NCBI RefSeq assembly: GCF_004345855.1
Contig: NZ_SLXN01000006.1
Span: 186,001 to 250,000, forward strand
Source of the DNA: Sphingomonas sp. BK235
GTDB taxonomy: Bacteria > Pseudomonadota > Alphaproteobacteria > Sphingomonadales > Sphingomonadaceae
Direction: 5' to 3'
Length of the DNA stretch: 64,000 nt
Below are positions 16,071 through 23,441 of this stretch, in pieces (position 1 is the first letter of the stretch; each line of letters starts with the position of its first letter). The notes under the pieces were generated by a model, which saw only the letters and a list, made by a program, of their open reading frames with translations, was not told the origin of the DNA and did not search any database. The translations under genes and the position numbers were made by a program.

Positions 16071-16652
16071 ATGAAGGGCATTGGCACTGGCTTGATAGCG
16101 ATAGGGTTGCTGCTCCTATGTGTATCTTTTCTAATGCCTAACACGGTAACCACGCCGCAAACTGAGTACCTAGCGTCCATTGGGCAGAGCATCACGACCG
16201 GATCGGCGGATGTTTTCAACCTCGCGAAAGCTCAACTACAAATCATGGTTTTGCAGGCGGGCGGAGCCCTCTTCATCGGTGGGGCTGTCTTGCACGGCTT
16301 CGGCTCCATGGCCACGCGCGGGTACGCTGAGGGGGTCGCCGTTCCGCAGGCACCGCATGTCAGTGAATCCGACAACGATGCTGAGGTGAACTCAGCATCG
16401 GAAAAGCCGCGCCACCTTACCGGCTATGCGCCAAGGGTCGAGACGGAGGAGGAGGCTAGCAAGCGGAAGACCGCGACCGTTTACCTTTGGGTCGGCTTAG
16501 CGGTGGTCCTTCTAGCGCTCTTCGCGTTCATTGCAGCGCAGGGCTCATCGAGCAGCGCCAACGGGCCTGCTCAGATGCAGGTCAACACCGTAGACTCGCT
16601 TGTCGCCAACTTGGAGGCTGAGGCGGACAGGCTTGAAGCGCAGGCGAAGTAG
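16071..16652 (+). CDS. Three-segment membrane protein with C-terminal coiled coil (193 aa)
   Basis: Preceded by a strong GGAGGGGGGAG ribosome binding site. Hydrophobic segments lie near residues 4-22 (GTGLIAIGLLLLCVSFLM), 58-76 (MVLQAGGALFIGGAVLHG) and 139-158 (LWVGLAVVLLALFAFIAA). A charged linker joins the second and third, and a short coiled coil (SLVANLEAEADRLEAQ) ends the protein. No family is recognised. It is the last gene of the cI transcript; a membrane protein expressed in the lysogen could act in superinfection exclusion, which is inference from position only. Confidence 0.65.
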   Translation: MKGIGTGLIAIGLLLLCVSFLMPNTVTTPQTEYLASIGQSITTGSADVFNLAKAQLQIMVLQAGGALFIGGAVLHGFGSMATRGYAEGVAVPQAPHVSESDNDAEVNSASEKPRHLTGYAPRVETEEEASKRKTATVYLWVGLAVVLLALFAFIAAQGSSSSANGPAQMQVNTVDSLVANLEAEADRLEAQAK

Positions 16653-16731
16653 GAGCGTCGAAGCGGGTATTCGTATGGGTATCGCGCGCCTTTCCTCGAC
16701 AACCGGGCGCGCATTTCCGCGGCACTGGGCT

Positions 16732-16762
16732 GATCGCGGCGGAGGGATCCTCCGCCACGATC
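16732..16762 (+). terminator. Hairpin A, GGCGGAGG-type, before the OLD gene
   Basis: GATCG plus GGCGGAGG pair with CCTCCGCC plus CGATC around a GAT loop, with one mismatch. It follows the membrane-protein gene and precedes the AT-rich OLD gene. There is no T-tract, but two related hairpins mark other accessory-gene boundaries in this prophage. Confidence 0.55.
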
Positions 16763-16788
16763 CGCAAAAGTGGGGATGGGTAAATCAT

Positions 16789-18576
16789 ATGAAGATTAAC
16801 AGTATAAGAATTCAGAACTTCAAATCACTTCACGATACAGGTTGGATAAAGCTGAGCCCGACAAAAAATGTTTTAGTGGGTCAGAACAATAGCGGTAAAA
16901 CTGCGTTTCTTCAAAGCTTTCGGTTCAATGATAACCAGCCGAACCTGTATAGGGGGCCGAAACTACCGGCGTGGCCTCCCAACTCCGGTTCATTATTCCA
17001 GGTCAGATTCAAAGTGAGCGGATCTGAGCTTCGAGATAAAATTATAAAAGATAGCCGAACTATATTTATTCCCACGCCAGATCCAGTAGATCAAAATGAA
17101 TTTATTGAGCACTTTTTCAACAAGGATGCTATCACCATATCAGTTCAGGCCATCGCGGCTCCTGGCTCAGGTTTCTCTGCACTCCAAAGCCCATCGCACA
17201 ACCTATTCGGCGCATCAATTGCTCATCAATCGAGGCTTGTCCAATACGATTTTACGACCGACCGCTTTGTCGCGGCTAACCAGGTGCATACAGATGGTCT
17301 GCCAGGACTGGTCGAAAACCTGCGTGCAGAAAGCATATACGTGTTCGATCCCGAGCGTCTCAAAATCGGATCTTGCACTACTTCGGAAACCGCGCACCTG
17401 GATCCGTCAGCTAGGAACCTGCCTGCTGTTTTAGCCACAATGAGCCGAAATCCTGCTAAGTGGGAGCGATTTAAACATCACGTCCGTGAGGTTTTCCCAT
17501 CTATCCGCGACGTGGCGGTGAGCCCTTTGGGCGCAGAGATCGCTGTTTACGTGTGGCAAAACATTCCTTCAGAAGACGGAGCCGACTATGCCGTCCTCCT
17601 GCAGGAATCAGGGACCGGAGTTGCCCAGGTTCTGAGTATTCTATATGTCGCTATGGCGAGGTCAGGTAGCATTATAGTTATAGATGAGCCAAACAGCTTT
17701 TTGCATCCAGGGGCGGCGAAGAAGCTGATGGCGATCCTTAACAAGTATTCTGACAATCAATATATCATCTCCACACATTCACCAGAATTGATTAGTGTCA
17801 TTGACCCAGAGGTTTTGCTCTCGACGTCGTGGTACGACGGAAGAACAAGCATTGATGTTCTAGATCGGCAATCGCTCAATGATATTGAGAAGATCTTGCT
17901 CGACTTGGGCTGTGAATTGTCTGACGTATTCTCCGTTGACAGGGTCGTTTGGTGCGAAGGGCCCACTGAAGTAGGCGCCTTCCCAATCATCGCTCGACTG
18001 GCCGGGCTGAGCTTGGTATCTACCAAATTCCTTCGCCTAAGAGCTACTGGTGACGTTTTCAGAAAAGGCTCTGACGTCAAAGCAGTGCTTGATATATATG
18101 GTATCCTTGGTAGCGTATCTTCGCTCTTGCCGAGGCAAAGCGTCTTTAATCTTGACAGGGAGGGCAAATCATCAAGAGAAATTGATGATCTCTCACGATA
18201 TCTTCAAGGTCGTGTTAGGTTTCTTCCGGCAAGAACCTTGGAAAACTTTGTTATTGATGCCGACGCTATAAGCGTCATAATATCGGAAGATTACGCATCA
18301 ACAAACACGGACTCCGCACCTCCTGACAAGTCCCAAGTCAACGCTTGGATTAGCAGCAATTTCGCTAACTACCGTGCTGCGGACAATGCTGAGGAGTCGG
18401 ATCTTTTCAGAATCGACGCGCCCAGCCTACTGGACGATCTATTTAAAGAGCTAACGGGTAACCTACATATTTACAGAAAGACGTCTCATACAGTTCGCCT
18501 GCTTGAATGGTTGCAGGTGCACAAACCTGAGAGGACAGAGGGGCTGGTTCAGTACATCTGTTCACTCCTGAGCTGA
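16789..18576 (+). CDS. OLD-family ATPase with C-terminal TOPRIM domain, candidate phage-defence cargo
   Basis: A 595-residue protein of the OLD/ABC-ATPase type. Walker A is GQNNSGKT (residues 31-38). Walker B and the D-loop region are SIIVIDEPNSFLHPG (Asp near 299), and ISTHSPE follows near 328. A TOPRIM-like nuclease region follows: VVWCEGPTEVGAFPI (Glu near 389) and FNLDREGKSS (acidic motif near 455). OLD proteins are ATP-controlled nucleases that act in prophage-encoded exclusion (P2 Old) and in Gabija-type and retron-linked defence. The gene is visibly AT-richer than all neighbours and bounded by hairpins, so it is a recent cargo acquisition. Start ATG 16789 begins the conserved beta-strand KINSIRIQNFKSL. 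The target is unknown. Confidence 0.82.
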   Translation: MKINSIRIQNFKSLHDTGWIKLSPTKNVLVGQNNSGKTAFLQSFRFNDNQPNLYRGPKLPAWPPNSGSLFQVRFKVSGSELRDKIIKDSRTIFIPTPDPVDQNEFIEHFFNKDAITISVQAIAAPGSGFSALQSPSHNLFGASIAHQSRLVQYDFTTDRFVAANQVHTDGLPGLVENLRAESIYVFDPERLKIGSCTTSETAHLDPSARNLPAVLATMSRNPAKWERFKHHVREVFPSIRDVAVSPLGAEIAVYVWQNIPSEDGADYAVLLQESGTGVAQVLSILYVAMARSGSIIVIDEPNSFLHPGAAKKLMAILNKYSDNQYIISTHSPELISVIDPEVLLSTSWYDGRTSIDVLDRQSLNDIEKILLDLGCELSDVFSVDRVVWCEGPTEVGAFPIIARLAGLSLVSTKFLRLRATGDVFRKGSDVKAVLDIYGILGSVSSLLPRQSVFNLDREGKSSREIDDLSRYLQGRVRFLPARTLENFVIDADAISVIISEDYASTNTDSAPPDKSQVNAWISSNFANYRAADNAEESDLFRIDAPSLLDDLFKELTGNLHIYRKTSHTVRLLEWLQVHKPERTEGLVQYICSLLS

Positions 18577-18643
18577 ATGACCTGCGAAAAAATAGAAGAT
18601 GTTAGAGCCCCTAAAGGCTCGACCTGCGGCTCGCATGTTCAAC

Positions 18644-18672
18644 ACCGTGGCGGAGGGTTTCTCCGCCGCGGT
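18644..18672. terminator. Hairpin B, GGCGGAG-type, between convergent genes
   Basis: ACCG plus GGCGGAG pair with CTCCGCC plus CGGT around GGTTT, with a T-G wobble. It lies between the ends of the OLD gene (18576) and the convergent unknown gene (18680), so it could end both transcripts. Confidence 0.6.
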
Positions 18673-18679
18673 AAAGCGG

Positions 18680-19492
18680 TCAGTTGCTGCTGATGGTAGG
18701 GTCTCGAAAGAATTGGCTATCAAGCCGGACGATCGACCTTTCCAGCGTCGCGAGACCTTCATCGATCTCGGCGATGACGTCAGGATAACCTGCGGCGAAG
18801 TGCCGGTAGGTCAGGAGAAGGTCTACAAGCAGCTCCGTAGAAAGCGCCTCGAACCATTGGAGGCACGTTTCCACACTCTCACCCGCCATTCGACGCAGCG
18901 CCGCCTCGTCGAGCGAGTCGGCAGGCGCCGTCGTCATCGTCTCATACTTCCTTGAGAATGGTGAGGCTGCGCAATGTCGATAGTGCCAAACAACCACAAG
19001 CTTGAAATGCTTCGTTACAACGCTTTCAATAAGCACTTGTCCCGAAGGTACGTCGAAAGTCAAGGCGGGGTGTCCTACAAAGACGCCGAGGACGAGGGTA
19101 TTGGCTTCCGGATTGAAAGCGCCAGTGCGTATAACCTTCATCTTGGTTTTTCCAAGGTCGAAGTAGCTGCTAGCTAGATTGTTGGCGCGATACATAAAGA
19201 GCAATGAAAAGCCATTTTGTCGTTTAATTGCGTCCGTTAAAGCAACGCTGATGTGCTGAGTTCCGTCTTCCAAGTCGGTTCGGCACTTAAGCGTACTATA
19301 CGTCGGACTGGTTGTCCCATAATGCACCGAGTAGCGTTCCTGCTTCACTCGCTGAGCATCATCTCCGATACCGACGAACGGGCCCGAACGAAGCTTCACA
19401 TAAACGTCACCGTTCTCGACCTCCTCAATCCGGAAAAGCGCGCGGGCGTTTCGGTTTACCTCGGCTACGAATTGTAGGTTGATCAGGCCCAT
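18680..19492 (-). CDS. Unknown cargo protein (270 aa) convergent with the OLD gene
   Basis: No family recognised. The first 180 residues alternate short hydrophobic and charged stretches (FVAEVNRNARALFRIEEVEN, FSLLFMYRANNLASSYFDLG, NTLVLGVFVGHPALTFDV), which suggests a beta-rich globular domain. The last 85 residues are helical and acidic (LDEAALRRMAGESVETCLQW, DVIAEIDEGLATLERSIVRL) and may oligomerise. There is no signal peptide or membrane segment. The 5' two-thirds of the gene is lower in GC than phage genes around it. It shares hairpin B with the OLD gene and probably arrived with it; whether the two act together is open. Confidence 0.65.
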   Translation of the reverse strand: MGLINLQFVAEVNRNARALFRIEEVENGDVYVKLRSGPFVGIGDDAQRVKQERYSVHYGTTSPTYSTLKCRTDLEDGTQHISVALTDAIKRQNGFSLLFMYRANNLASSYFDLGKTKMKVIRTGAFNPEANTLVLGVFVGHPALTFDVPSGQVLIESVVTKHFKLVVVWHYRHCAASPFSRKYETMTTAPADSLDEAALRRMAGESVETCLQWFEALSTELLVDLLLTYRHFAAGYPDVIAEIDEGLATLERSIVRLDSQFFRDPTISSN

Positions 19493-19648
19493 CCTCCACC
19501 CCGCTTGATGCCGCGACGGCGGCTAATGACACGCCTTTACACGAAGGTCCCTCAAGTAAAATAATAGCCATGTCTCTCAGTCTGTCTTGCTGACCTATCA
19601 TTTCATCGCTGATCCTGCTATGTTCTGGAAGGTAGGAGTGTGGCGTGC

Positions 19649-20047
19649 ATGGGAGTCTCAGTAGCGATTTGCCCTGACGGCGCGGAGCCAGCCGGCCGGC
19701 GCGCGCAAGCCTTGGCGTTCATCACCTCATACCTGGTCCGCACAGGCCATAGCCCGTCTATTGGCGATATCGCCGCCGGCCTTGGCGTCGGCCGCACACG
19801 CGCGAAGGCGCTGGTCCACCAGCTCGCCACGCTCAAGATGATTGATCGCGTGCCCGGCTCGCAGCGCGCGATCAGCGTGCCCGGGCTGTTCGAGCAGCTC
19901 GTCGTGGAGAAGCTGCGCCAGGAAGGCTGGAAGGTCGATCGCGACATCGAGGTCGAGCCGTGCCCACAAGAGCATCTGTCGCTCGTCGCGATCCTCGAGC
20001 ATGTGCCCGCGATAGCCGTGGGGGGTTCAGGTGATCAGCAGCAGTAG
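19649..20047 (+). CDS. LexA-type winged-helix regulator (132 aa)
   Basis: The region AQALAFITSYLVRTGHSPSI, GDIAAGLGVGRTRAKALVHQ, LATLKMIDRVPGSQRAISVP is a LexA N-terminal-like winged helix (residues about 20-75) without a protease domain. The C-terminal part is short and acidic. ATG 19649 is chosen because AGGAG lies 10 nt upstream; an in-frame GTG at 19640 is too close to that site. It starts the rightward block leading to packaging and may be a phage transcription regulator. Confidence 0.65.
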   Translation: MGVSVAICPDGAEPAGRRAQALAFITSYLVRTGHSPSIGDIAAGLGVGRTRAKALVHQLATLKMIDRVPGSQRAISVPGLFEQLVVEKLRQEGWKVDRDIEVEPCPQEHLSLVAILEHVPAIAVGGSGDQQQ

Positions 20048-20648
20048 CGGCGCCGCGCGCGCGGACGGGATGACGCCAGCGGAGCGCGAGCAGCAGCGCG
20101 TCGCGCACCTGGTGCTCGGCGCGCCGCGGCCGCGCGCCAAGGTCAGCGCGAAGCGGAAGAAGACGAAGGTGGTACGGCCGATCGCGCTCGCTGCCGGCGT
20201 CGAGGAAGCAGTCGCTCTGCGCGAATGCTGGTCGCACAAGGCCGAGGGCACGCCCGAGACGCACGAGAAGCACAAGCTTGCCTCGCTGCGCGAAGGTTGT
20301 CTCGCAAGGTTGCATCGCACCGGTGCGATCGACACGCACCAGCTCGCAGCGGCCGAGCGCATCAACGCCGCGCACCAGCTCACGATCGCCGATGTCGCCG
20401 TCCGCACCGCAAGGTTCGAGCCGCGAGGGTCAGGCGGCGGGCCAGACGCAGCTTCGGCCGAGCGGATCAGCGCCGTGCTTCTCGAGCGTAGCTACACCGT
20501 TTGGCGCGCGGCGGTCGCGCCGCATACGGCGATGCTGCTCGCGATCATCGTCGACGATATGGCTCTGACCGCCGCCGGCCGGCGGTGGCGCCTTTCTGAC
20601 CGGCGCGCACGCGCCATCCTAATCGCGGGTTTGAACACCTGGCGGTAA
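20031..20648 (+). CDS. Phage protein, weakly DUF6456-like (205 aa)
   Basis: Starts with GTG 20031 inside the end of the previous gene. The N-terminus is basic and low-complexity (KVSAKRKKTKVVRPIALAAG). The C-terminal half (HQLAAAERINAAHQLTIADV, then MLLAIIVDDMALTAAGRRWR and RAILIAGLNTWR) resembles in layout the C-terminal helical domain of DUF6456 proteins of alphaproteobacteria. That match is weak. A role as late-gene regulator would fit its position between regulation and packaging, but this is inference. Confidence 0.55.
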   Translation: MISSSSGAARADGMTPAEREQQRVAHLVLGAPRPRAKVSAKRKKTKVVRPIALAAGVEEAVALRECWSHKAEGTPETHEKHKLASLREGCLARLHRTGAIDTHQLAAAERINAAHQLTIADVAVRTARFEPRGSGGGPDAASAERISAVLLERSYTVWRAAVAPHTAMLLAIIVDDMALTAAGRRWRLSDRRARAILIAGLNTWR

Positions 20649-20663
20649 GCCGACGAAGGCGTC

Positions 20664-20695
20664 CAATCGACGGAATATAACATTCTATAATATTC
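20664..20695 (+). promoter_or_regulatory. AT-rich candidate promoter with palindrome
   Basis: An AT-rich island in GC-rich phage DNA contains a perfect TATAAT (20686-20691). It overlaps an inverted repeat GAATAT (20673-20678) / ATATTC (20690-20695). No clear -35 box at normal spacing is seen, so an activator may be needed. The next gene starts 70 bp on. Confidence 0.35.
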
Positions 20696-20763
20696 TAACG
20701 CAGCTTTTCGGTATATGCGTTCCTACGAGCGGCGGAACCTCGCCCGACCCTGTGGGAAAATTT

Positions 20764-21024
20764 ATGTCGCGCTTCAGCATGAGATGGTGCGGCGAGGATC
20801 GCCTCTACCAGAAGAGCCCGATTGAGGCGACGTGTCTGGCGGACGCTCGTCTTGAGCTAGCGGTAGCAGCGAGCGCCTTCATTAAGGGGCATGCCTCGGA
20901 ACTCTGGATTGATAAGGTCTGGATCGTCGAGTTGAACGACGAAGACGACCGGACGCTTTATGAGCTGAAGATTACCGTAGCAGAGTCGAACCGAGCTATG
21001 TCGACCGCGGTACGACCGAGCTGA
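20764..21024 (+). CDS. Small phage protein (86 aa), possibly DUF6894-like
   Basis: ATG 20764 gives a compact protein with ADARLELAVAASAFIKGHAS, then KVWIVELNDEDDRTLYELKI. The helix followed by a beta-hairpin resembles the DUF6894 layout common in alphaproteobacteria; the match is weak. It lies between the AT-rich promoter candidate and the structured region at 21033. Function unknown. Confidence 0.5.
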   Translation: MSRFSMRWCGEDRLYQKSPIEATCLADARLELAVAASAFIKGHASELWIDKVWIVELNDEDDRTLYELKITVAESNRAMSTAVRPS

Positions 21025-21032
21025 TGGCTGGA

Positions 21033-21063
21033 GTGCCCTTGTGGGCACGGCCCACAAGGGCAC
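21033..21063. other. Perfect 14-bp-stem hairpin
   Basis: GTGCCCTTGTGGGC (21033-21046) and its exact reverse complement (21050-21063) around an ACG loop. It starts 8 bp after the stop of the preceding gene. No T-tract follows. It could be a terminator, a protected RNA 3' end, or a DNA recognition site. Confidence 0.7.
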
Positions 21064-21089
21064 CGCGAAAAACGGTCACGTAAGCGGCA

Positions 21090-21164
21090 GAAACGACCCC
21101 GCCATAGCTGCGCCCGCAGGCCGCCCGCTCCACACCTCCCGGAGCGTGCGGCCTGCGTCGTTTC
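21090..21164. other. Second long hairpin with asymmetric bulge
   Basis: GCAGGCCGC and CGCTCC pair with GGAGCG and GCGGCCTGC (21116-21156), with one mismatch and a 9-nt loop. Below this, GAAACGAC (21090-21097) pairs with GTCGTTTC (21157-21164), leaving an 18-nt bulge on the 5' side only. It ends just upstream of the next gene's ribosome binding site. Confidence 0.65.
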
Positions 21165-21176
21165 CGGAGGTCACCC

Positions 21177-21452
21177 GTGACCCTGTCCGCCGCCTCCCTG
21201 ACCCAGCTGCAGCTGCGCCGCGCCGAGTGCGCGACGCCCCAGCCGCGCCCGAATGTGGCCGACCAGCTCGAACGGTTCACGCCACGCTTCGATGAGCTAG
21301 TCCACCGCGCGCGGCTGGCCACTTCACAACGCGACATCGATGACGTGGACGAGCTGATCCACCTCTTCTGTCGCGACCTGCGCGCCGCGGTGCGCGCGCC
21401 GGCGCCGCGGAACCCGCCGCTGCGCCTCTTCAAGAATGGAGCGCTGTGGTGA
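21177..21452 (+). CDS. Phage protein of unknown function (91 aa)
   Basis: Starts at GTG 21177 with GGAGG 6 nt upstream, directly after the long hairpin. The product is helical and basic (LTQLQLRRAECATPQPRPNV, DDVDELIHLFCRDLRAAVRA). It overlaps the next small gene (TGATG). No family recognised. Confidence 0.55.
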   Translation: MTLSAASLTQLQLRRAECATPQPRPNVADQLERFTPRFDELVHRARLATSQRDIDDVDELIHLFCRDLRAAVRAPAPRNPPLRLFKNGALW

Positions 21453-21625
21453 TGACGACCGTCCGCCAGAAGCTGACCGACGTGCTCAACGCCGGTCATG
21501 CCGAAACCGCGCTGGTCGGCGTGCCGATCAGCCTGCTGCGCGAGCTGGTCGCGGCGCTGCCGTCCGCTGGCGATGCGCCGGCGACGCCCGTCGTTGCCGC
21601 GATCGCGGCGGGAGCGGTCGCGTGA
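21452..21625 (+). CDS. Small phage protein (57 aa)
   Basis: ATG 21452 overlaps the upstream stop, and the stop overlaps the GTG of the DUF3164 gene. The product (TVRQKLTDVLNAGHAETALV, PISLLRELVAALPSAG, then an Ala-rich tail) is helical. The coupled starts on both sides support it as a real gene. Function unknown. Confidence 0.55.
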   Translation: MTTVRQKLTDVLNAGHAETALVGVPISLLRELVAALPSAGDAPATPVVAAIAAGAVA

Positions 21626-22263
21626 CCGAGCCGAAGAGCCACCCTCGCGCGATTGACGTCGCCGGCGAGCCATACCTCCGCGACGCGAAGGGCGCGCTGG
21701 TGCCGCTCGCCGCGGTGAAGGCGACCGATCTGCTGATGGATGAGACGGTCGGCACCGTGATCGACGGCGCGATCGCGCTGTCGGAGCGGATCCGCCGCTT
21801 CAAGTCGGCCACCTTCGAGCACGTCGGCGCCTTCCAGGCGATCCTCGCGCAGGAGTTCGACACGAAGATCGGCGGCACGAAGGGCAACATTACCCTCACG
21901 TCGTTCGATGGTTGCCGCAAGCTGCAGGTCCAGGTCGCCGACCTGATCGAGTTCGGTCCCGAGCTGCAGGCAGCCAAGGCGCTCATCGACGAATGCCTGC
22001 TCGAGTGGGCAGCCGACAGCGGCGTTGAGATCCGCGCGCTCGTCAACCGGGTCTTCTCGGTCGACAAGGAAGGCCAGATCAATCGCGCCGAGCTGTTCAT
22101 GCTGATGCGCGTCGCGATTGACGACGACCGCTGGAAGCGCGCCATGCTCGCGATCCGCGAGAGCATTCGCGTCATCGGCTCGAAGACCTACGTGCGGTTC
22201 TACCAGCGCTCGGCGCCCGACGCGGCCTGGACCTCGATCCCCTTGGACATCGCGGTCGCATGA
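21622..22263 (+). CDS. DUF3164 phage protein
   Basis: A 213-residue protein fitting DUF3164: YLRDAKGALVPLAAVKATDL, GTKGNITLTSFDGCRKLQV, LQAAKALIDECLLEW, ALVNRVFSVDKEGQINRAEL and RVIGSKTYVRFYQR. The family is common in Mu-like and other transposable phages, next to GemA-type early regulators, and has no settled function. Its presence in an integrase-type phage shows mosaicism. GTG 21622 overlaps the previous gene by 4 bp. Confidence 0.8.
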   Translation: MTEPKSHPRAIDVAGEPYLRDAKGALVPLAAVKATDLLMDETVGTVIDGAIALSERIRRFKSATFEHVGAFQAILAQEFDTKIGGTKGNITLTSFDGCRKLQVQVADLIEFGPELQAAKALIDECLLEWAADSGVEIRALVNRVFSVDKEGQINRAELFMLMRVAIDDDRWKRAMLAIRESIRVIGSKTYVRFYQRSAPDAAWTSIPLDIAVA

Positions 22264-22502
22264 AGCTCGCGGACCTCGCCCTCGTCAGCGCGCTCGAGCG
22301 AAAGCGCACGCTGCTGATCGACCTGCGAGACAACGGCTGGATCCCGGCTCACATCATTGGGAGCAGCCAATTCGGTGGCCACCGCACCGATCTGCGTCCT
22401 GCCGTCGTCGACGGGATGCGAGCCGTCGTGAACGCTGACCTCAACGAGCAGATTGCTGCCGTCGATCGGGAGCTGCGCGGCTTCGGGATAGAGGTCGACT
22501 GA
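22260..22502 (+). CDS. Phage protein of unknown function (80 aa)
   Basis: ATG 22260 overlaps the DUF3164 stop (ATGA). The product, KLADLALVSALERKRTLLID and MRAVVNADLNEQIAAVDREL, is two helices around a basic middle segment. No family recognised. It ends 2 bp before the HNH gene, in the same transcript. Confidence 0.55.
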   Translation: MKLADLALVSALERKRTLLIDLRDNGWIPAHIIGSSQFGGHRTDLRPAVVDGMRAVVNADLNEQIAAVDRELRGFGIEVD

Positions 22503-22504
22503 CG

Positions 22505-22810
22505 ATGGCATGGCAGCCGCCGGTGCTCGGCGGTGTGAAGCCGAAGCGGAAGGCCTGGGCGCTGCCCGAGGGGCGACCAGACCGCCGCAAGCGCGGCCGC
22601 GCCGGCATGCGCGAGCGGGCGCAGGTGGTCGCCGAGGAGCCGCTCTGCCGCGCCTGCCTCAAGCGCGGGGTCGAGAGTCCGACCGAGGAGGTCGACCACA
22701 TCGTGCCGCTCAGCGCGGGCGGCAGCGACACCAGGGCGAACAAGCAAGGCCTCTGCTCGCCGTGCCACCTGGCCAAGACGCGGGCCGAGGACGCCGCGCG
22801 GCGGGCCTGA
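22505..22810 (+). CDS. HNH endonuclease of the packaging module
   Basis: A 101-residue HNH nuclease. The core is CRACLKRGVESPTEEVDHIV, PLSAGGSDTRANKQGLCSPC, HLAKT, with zinc-binding C-x2-C pairs and the metal-binding His-Asn-His set. In HK97-type phages such an HNH protein next to the terminase genes helps the terminase cut at cos. The gene lies immediately before the small terminase gene, the standard order. The N-terminus is basic and probably binds DNA. Confidence 0.85.
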   Translation: MAWQPPVLGGVKPKRKAWALPEGRPDRRKRGRAGMRERAQVVAEEPLCRACLKRGVESPTEEVDHIVPLSAGGSDTRANKQGLCSPCHLAKTRAEDAARRA

Positions 22811-22946
22811 TCGCCCCTCGACCGGCCTGCCCCCCCCCCGCGGGGGAGGGTCGATCGCTCGGACGCCGCGCTGCCGGACACCGCAGCCTAACCAAATTCT
22901 CGCGCGCGCCTTTTCAAAACCAAAATGTACCCTTGGGAGGCGACCT
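22811..22946. other. HNH-terS intergenic region, candidate cos site
   Basis: TCGACC (22818-22823) and GGTCGA (22849-22854) flank a run of ten C (22830-22839) followed by GCGGGGG, giving a nested palindrome with CCCCC-GC-GGGGG at its centre. An AT-richer stretch follows before the small terminase ribosome binding site. This is the usual place of cos in HNH-type phages. No overhang can be read from a prophage. Confidence 0.45.
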
Positions 22947-23438
22947 ATGGCGAGCGGTGGAGCGCGCCCCGGGTCGGGTCGCAAACGGCAGTCGCCGGCG
23001 CTGAAGATGACAGCCGCCGAGCGCGCGAAGGTGCCGGTGCCGATCGGCGCCGGCGAGGCGATGATCCCGCCGATGCACCTCTCGAGCATCGCGCGCGGGC
23101 TCTTTAACGAGATCGGCGACATCCTGGTCGCGCAGCACCGCGCAGAGCCGCAGTTCGTCCAGGTGGTCGCGCTCCTCGCTATGCGGCTCGAGCAGATCCA
23201 GCGCTTCCAGGCGGTGCTCGAGATGATGGGGGACACCTGCACCAGTAAGACGGTGCGGAAGGTCGGCGGCGAGCAGGTCGTGACCGAAATGATCCGCGCG
23301 CGGCCCGAGGTCGCTATGCTGTCGGACGCGATGCGCCAGGCGCAGTCGCTGCTCGGCGAGCTGATGCTCAGCCCGTCGGCCGCCATGAAGCTCGCGACCG
23401 GCAAGAAGGACGCGCCGGGCGAGTTCGACGACTTCTAA
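22947..23438 (+). CDS. terS: Terminase small subunit, P27 family
   Basis: A 163-residue protein beginning with GGARPGSGRKRQSP, the basic N-terminus typical of P27-type small terminases, and helical throughout (EPQFVQVVALLAMRLEQIQR, MLSDAMRQAQSLLGELMLSP). It recognises phage DNA and regulates the large subunit. GGGAGG precedes ATG 22947. It lies between HNH and the large terminase, as expected. Confidence 0.87.
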   Translation: MASGGARPGSGRKRQSPALKMTAAERAKVPVPIGAGEAMIPPMHLSSIARGLFNEIGDILVAQHRAEPQFVQVVALLAMRLEQIQRFQAVLEMMGDTCTSKTVRKVGGEQVVTEMIRARPEVAMLSDAMRQAQSLLGELMLSPSAAMKLATGKKDAPGEFDDF

Positions 23439-23441
23439 GCC

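Noticed and set aside
21622..22263. Evidence for a Mu-like transposable phage from DUF3164
   Set aside because: No Mu transposase, no GemA-type neighbour, and the element has integrases with tRNA att sites; DUF3164 alone is mosaic exchange.
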